A stretch of DNA of 64,000 bases from positions 54,407 through 118,406 of the forward strand of contig JAEWXO010000097.1 in assembly GCA_023458875.1 (NCBI GenBank), in the 5' to 3' direction. Origin of the DNA: Bacillota bacterium (GTDB lineage Bacteria > Bacillota > Clostridia > Oscillospirales > Ruminococcaceae). The notes below the pieces were generated by a model, which was given only the letters and a program-made list of their open reading frames with translations, did no database searches and was not told where the DNA came from. Below are positions 61,291-64,000 of the stretch, piece after piece. Numbering within the stretch: the stretch's first letter is position 1; every line of letters begins with the position of its first letter. Made by a program: the position numbers and the translations under genes.

Positions 61291-62433
61291 CTATGGCCTC
61301 CCAATTGATTTGTTTGCTGATATGTGTATGGTTTTCCTTAATCTGCGAAATATAGCAGCCATGGAAATCTGAACCAGAGAAAAAATTAAAATCATCTGGA
61401 TAAACGGAAACCCTCTAAGTTCAAAATCATAACTGAACAATTCACATATATATGCATCTATCCTGTTTATAATCCCTGATGAAAGAAATCCCGAGCAGAT
61501 GACTGAAAATACAAGTACAGCCTCGATTAAAAGAAACAGTACCCATATTATATTTTTTTCGGTCATACCAAGTAAAGAATTCATTTTAAAAAAACTTTTT
61601 CTTTTTGAATAGTACTGTTCAAGAAGATATGTCATTATACCACTCAAGGCAACAATAAGAATTATACAGGATGAATAAAATGAAGCATACATCATATTCA
61701 GCGAACGATACATCATATCCTCACATGAATATTCCATGTTATTTTTCTTAAGAATCTTCTGTATTTTATTCAGATCACTAAACAGGTCACATCGCATCCA
61801 GAATTCATTTTTTATATCCGGAAAACTTCCGATAATAAGTTCATTTGTCTTTTCCTTAACATAATAATATTCAACTTCATCCGACTTTCTGAATATTCCC
61901 TGAACTACCAGCTCAACAGGATTTTCTAAATTGGCACTTCCTTTTAATATATCTCCACATTTTAAGTTCAGCCTCTTTGCCATTATATCGTTTATCCATA
62001 CAGGGTTATTATCCTTTTCAGGGGAAAATTCACCGGACAAAAGATTATTGGCAATATACTCCCTGGATTCGTTTGTGAATTTATCCGAATCAATTATAAT
62101 ACCTCTTCTTAAATCACGCAGCAAAATGTTATCGGCATTTTCCTCACCGAATAATTCTGTTGCATCACCAACCATTCCGGAGCTGCATGATATTATATTT
62201 ACGTTATCCAGAATATTTTCTATTGTGTCAATACTATAATCATAAACGATTATACTGTCTGCATTAAGGCTGTGTGCTATGCCTGAGATCTTATCGGGAA
62301 TAGTCATTGCTGCCTTCAGCAGTGACGCAGAGACCGACATAAGACTTATACATATAACAGAATAAAACAAGAAAATTTTAAATGAATGTCTGAGTTCAAA
62401 AAGTGCAATTTCAAAGCATGATCTGATTTTCAT
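61291..62433 (-). CDS. MacB/FtsX-type ABC permease, first subunit
   Basis: A 380-residue permease with an N-terminal helix (about 18-38), an extracellular domain to about 250 and three C-terminal helices. The ATG at 62433 is preferred because CAGGGG lies six bases upstream and homologs begin shortly before the first helix; it still overlaps the ATPase gene by 23 bases. It is partner to the next permease, with which it would form a heterodimer. Confidence 0.82.
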   Translation of the reverse strand: MKIRSCFEIALFELRHSFKIFLFYSVICISLMSVSASLLKAAMTIPDKISGIAHSLNADSIIVYDYSIDTIENILDNVNIISCSSGMVGDATELFGEENADNILLRDLRRGIIIDSDKFTNESREYIANNLLSGEFSPEKDNNPVWINDIMAKRLNLKCGDILKGSANLENPVELVVQGIFRKSDEVEYYYVKEKTNELIIGSFPDIKNEFWMRCDLFSDLNKIQKILKKNNMEYSCEDMMYRSLNMMYASFYSSCIILIVALSGIMTYLLEQYYSKRKSFFKMNSLLGMTEKNIIWVLFLLIEAVLVFSVICSGFLSSGIINRIDAYICELFSYDFELRGFPFIQMILIFSLVQISMAAIFRRLRKTIHISANKSIGRP

Positions 62434-63094
62434 TTTCAGCCCCTGCCTTCCCATCCTTCATAATTATTTTTCTTTCGGCTTTGTCTGCTTCACCCATACT
62501 ATGAGTAATTAAAAGAATCGTTTTTCCTTGTCTGTGAAGTTCAGATAATATATTCATTATATTTTCGGTGTTTTCTGAATCAAGATTTCCACAAGGTTCA
62601 TCTGCAAGAATTATGTCAGGATTATTGGCAATTGCCCTTGCAATACATACACGCTGCTTTTCTCCACCTGATAAATCTCGGGCAGTAACATTGATTTTTT
62701 CAAGTAAACCTACCATATCAAGACAGTGTTCTACGCGCTGTCTGCGAAGCTTTTTTTCAACATTTGATATTAATAAAGGCATCTCAACATTTCTGTAAAC
62801 AGGATAAGCATATTCCAGATAAAATGACTGAAAAACATACCCTATTTTTTTATTTCTCAGACGGGCAAGCTCTGACGGTTTCATTTTATTTATGGATACG
62901 CCATCAATATGTATATCTCCTGATGTTGGCTGTTCAATGAGCCCTATCATATTCATAAGGGTGGATTTTCCGCTTCCTGATTTTCCTATAACTGCAACAA
63001 ATTCACCTTTTTTTATTTTTATTGAAACATTGTTTACTGCATAAAAAGATTTACCACTTGTAAATTCTTTAAATAAATTATTGCATGTTATCAT
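62411..63094 (-). CDS. LolD/MacB-type ABC ATPase
   Basis: A 227-residue ATPase with Walker A GKSGSGKST, signature LSGGEKQR, Walker B IILADEPCGNLDS and switch His in LLITHSMGEA. The family powers MacB-like exporters and lipoprotein or peptide extraction systems. GAGGG lies eight bases before the ATG at 63094; an upstream ATG is possible. Translationally coupled to the permease by overlap. Confidence 0.92.
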   Translation of the reverse strand: MITCNNLFKEFTSGKSFYAVNNVSIKIKKGEFVAVIGKSGSGKSTLMNMIGLIEQPTSGDIHIDGVSINKMKPSELARLRNKKIGYVFQSFYLEYAYPVYRNVEMPLLISNVEKKLRRQRVEHCLDMVGLLEKINVTARDLSGGEKQRVCIARAIANNPDIILADEPCGNLDSENTENIMNILSELHRQGKTILLITHSMGEADKAERKIIMKDGKAGAENENQIML

Positions 63095-63118
63095 ATATGT
63101 TTCCCTCATACCGCTATG

Positions 63119-63670
63119 TCAGCTTACGTAAGTGTAATTAACTGTTTTTTTGCCAAGTGGTCTGCATGTCTTGTTTTTATAATCAACAGTAATGCGTATC
63201 TGATACTTCTCATCTTCACTTGCCGATAATACACATTGATAACTTCCATTTGGATAATCATAATTTTCAATTTCATACTTATTTGCTTTTTTATCAAACA
63301 ACTCCCTGAAGTCAACATTATCACATATCTCTCTGATTTTTTCTTCTCTTTGTGCTTTATCAGTTTCAATATCAACATTTTCTATTGTATCGTTTTCTTC
63401 TTCCTGTTCTGCGAGCATAAACATTGCATTTACATATTCATAACCTTCATAGTCAGCATTCTCCATGTATACTGAATTTTTTTCTATTTTTATTACTGAC
63501 TTGTCACCATTATCATTAATATACTCAAATGTTCCGTATAAATATTCTTTTCCTTCTTCACCATCATTGTCACCAAAAAGCAAAAACAAAGACAGTACAG
63601 AAATTACAACGACTACTATAATGCCGACAAATATTATAATTTTCCTTTTATTATTCCTTGCTGATCCCAT
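63119..63670 (-). CDS. Exported or membrane-anchored accessory protein of the ABC exporter
   Basis: A 183-residue protein with a single N-terminal transmembrane helix (about 9-32) and an acidic extracellular part (YLYGTFEYINDNGDKSVI, then a helix rich in Glu and Asp). No family is recognised. It lies 24 bases upstream of the ATPase gene in the same direction, so it is probably an operon member with a role outside the membrane, such as substrate delivery or sensing. Confidence 0.72.
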   Translation of the reverse strand: MGSARNNKRKIIIFVGIIVVVVISVLSLFLLFGDNDGEEGKEYLYGTFEYINDNGDKSVIKIEKNSVYMENADYEGYEYVNAMFMLAEQEEENDTIENVDIETDKAQREEKIREICDNVDFRELFDKKANKYEIENYDYPNGSYQCVLSASEDEKYQIRITVDYKNKTCRPLGKKTVNYTYVS

Positions 63671-63977
63671 AACTGATTGCTCCTTTTTTATTCTTTACAT
63701 TAATTTCATTATTTGAGTCCTTATATTTTCTTACCTTATCATCCCTTATCATCTAAATCCTCTTAAGTGAATTATAGTAATATATTGCATTCAATATGCA
63801 TGTGGATATGGACAACATATAAAGATTCTTGTTTTAATTATATTATAACAAAATAGAAATTTCAATCTTTTTTATTATAAACTCAAACTTCGCACATCAA
63901 AAATAATTTCACATCTTGAAAATTCAAGGGTTCTCACAGTATAAAATAGCTTTTAATCGACAAACCACGTAGCATAA
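63671..63977. other. Non-coding 3' part of the window
   Basis: About 310 AT-rich bases upstream of the exporter operon. A TATAAT-like element occurs near 63840 on the minus strand but without a convincing -35. I see no gene, riboswitch or repeat copy. Confidence 0.5.
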
Positions 63978-63978
63978 C

Positions 63979-63998
63979 GGAACGCATAAATGCGTTCC
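63979..63998. terminator. Hairpin at the window edge
   Basis: GGAACGCA-TAAA-TGCGTTCC, a perfect 8-bp stem. It is probably the terminator of a gene beyond the window; the T-tract would lie outside. Confidence 0.5.
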
Positions 63999-64000
63999 CT

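Overview
The window is AT-rich chromosomal DNA from a Gram-positive anaerobe of the Clostridia, most likely Ruminococcus or a close relative (Oscillospiraceae). The evidence is two dockerin-bearing secreted proteins (a GH5 cellulase and a beta-helix carbohydrate-binding protein), a reverse rubrerythrin, an LTA-synthase-type enzyme, a DUF1934/murI/ddl wall cluster, an ftsE-ftsX-M23-ctp division cluster, and frequent TTG/GTG starts. The genus is an inference. No rRNA, tRNA, transposase, integrase, phage gene or CRISPR array was seen.

Layout. 0-12.6 kb holds metabolic and housekeeping genes: a GH13 hydrolase fused to DUF1653, a PHP protein with an eroded active site, an LTA synthase, a YmfI-like reductase, cytidine deaminase, an asnB/HD/pyrB operon (pyrB with a PyrI-like zinc tail), rubrerythrin and dUTPase. 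12.7-18.9 kb is the polysaccharide and surface block: GH5 plus dockerin, dockerin plus Cthe_2159-like beta-helix, and divergently a VTC polyphosphate polymerase with its DUF4956 membrane partner. 18.9-25.2 kb is a five-gene, translationally coupled operon behind a cobalamin riboswitch. It encodes a complete ECF transporter (S, fused double ATPase, T) and two surface proteins with DUF4430, the transcobalamin C-terminal-like fold; one also carries an alpha-barrel repeat domain, the architecture of animal intrinsic factor. This is the most interesting system in the window. 25.4-31.7 kb holds glycosyltransferase/membrane genes and lnt-glutaredoxin-trxB.

31.7-32.9 kb has no obvious protein gene. 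It contains a consensus promoter, a c-di-GMP-I riboswitch and about 450 nt of unexplained transcript ending at a terminator, all bracketed by two copies of a dispersed repeat. 32.9-43.3 kb has manA, a ROK glucokinase, a large disordered protein, an orphan ABC-3 metal permease and a LacI-regulated sugar ABC importer. 44-64 kb has a DacF-like protein that lost its catalytic motifs, greA-lysS, ctp/M23/ftsX/ftsE (ftsX apparently starting at AUA), a CdaR regulator, the ddl/murI/DUF1934 cluster and a MacB-type ABC exporter.

Across the whole window a roughly 100-140 bp repeat recurs at least 13 times, only between genes and in both orientations. It has imperfect terminal inverted repeats (GTTACTATTCAGC-like) and a core of adjacent hairpins around CGACCGGGCTTTGCGGTCG whose stems vary in sequence yet usually stay paired. 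It looks like a MITE/REP-type element that is at least sometimes transcribed, for example in the asnB leader.
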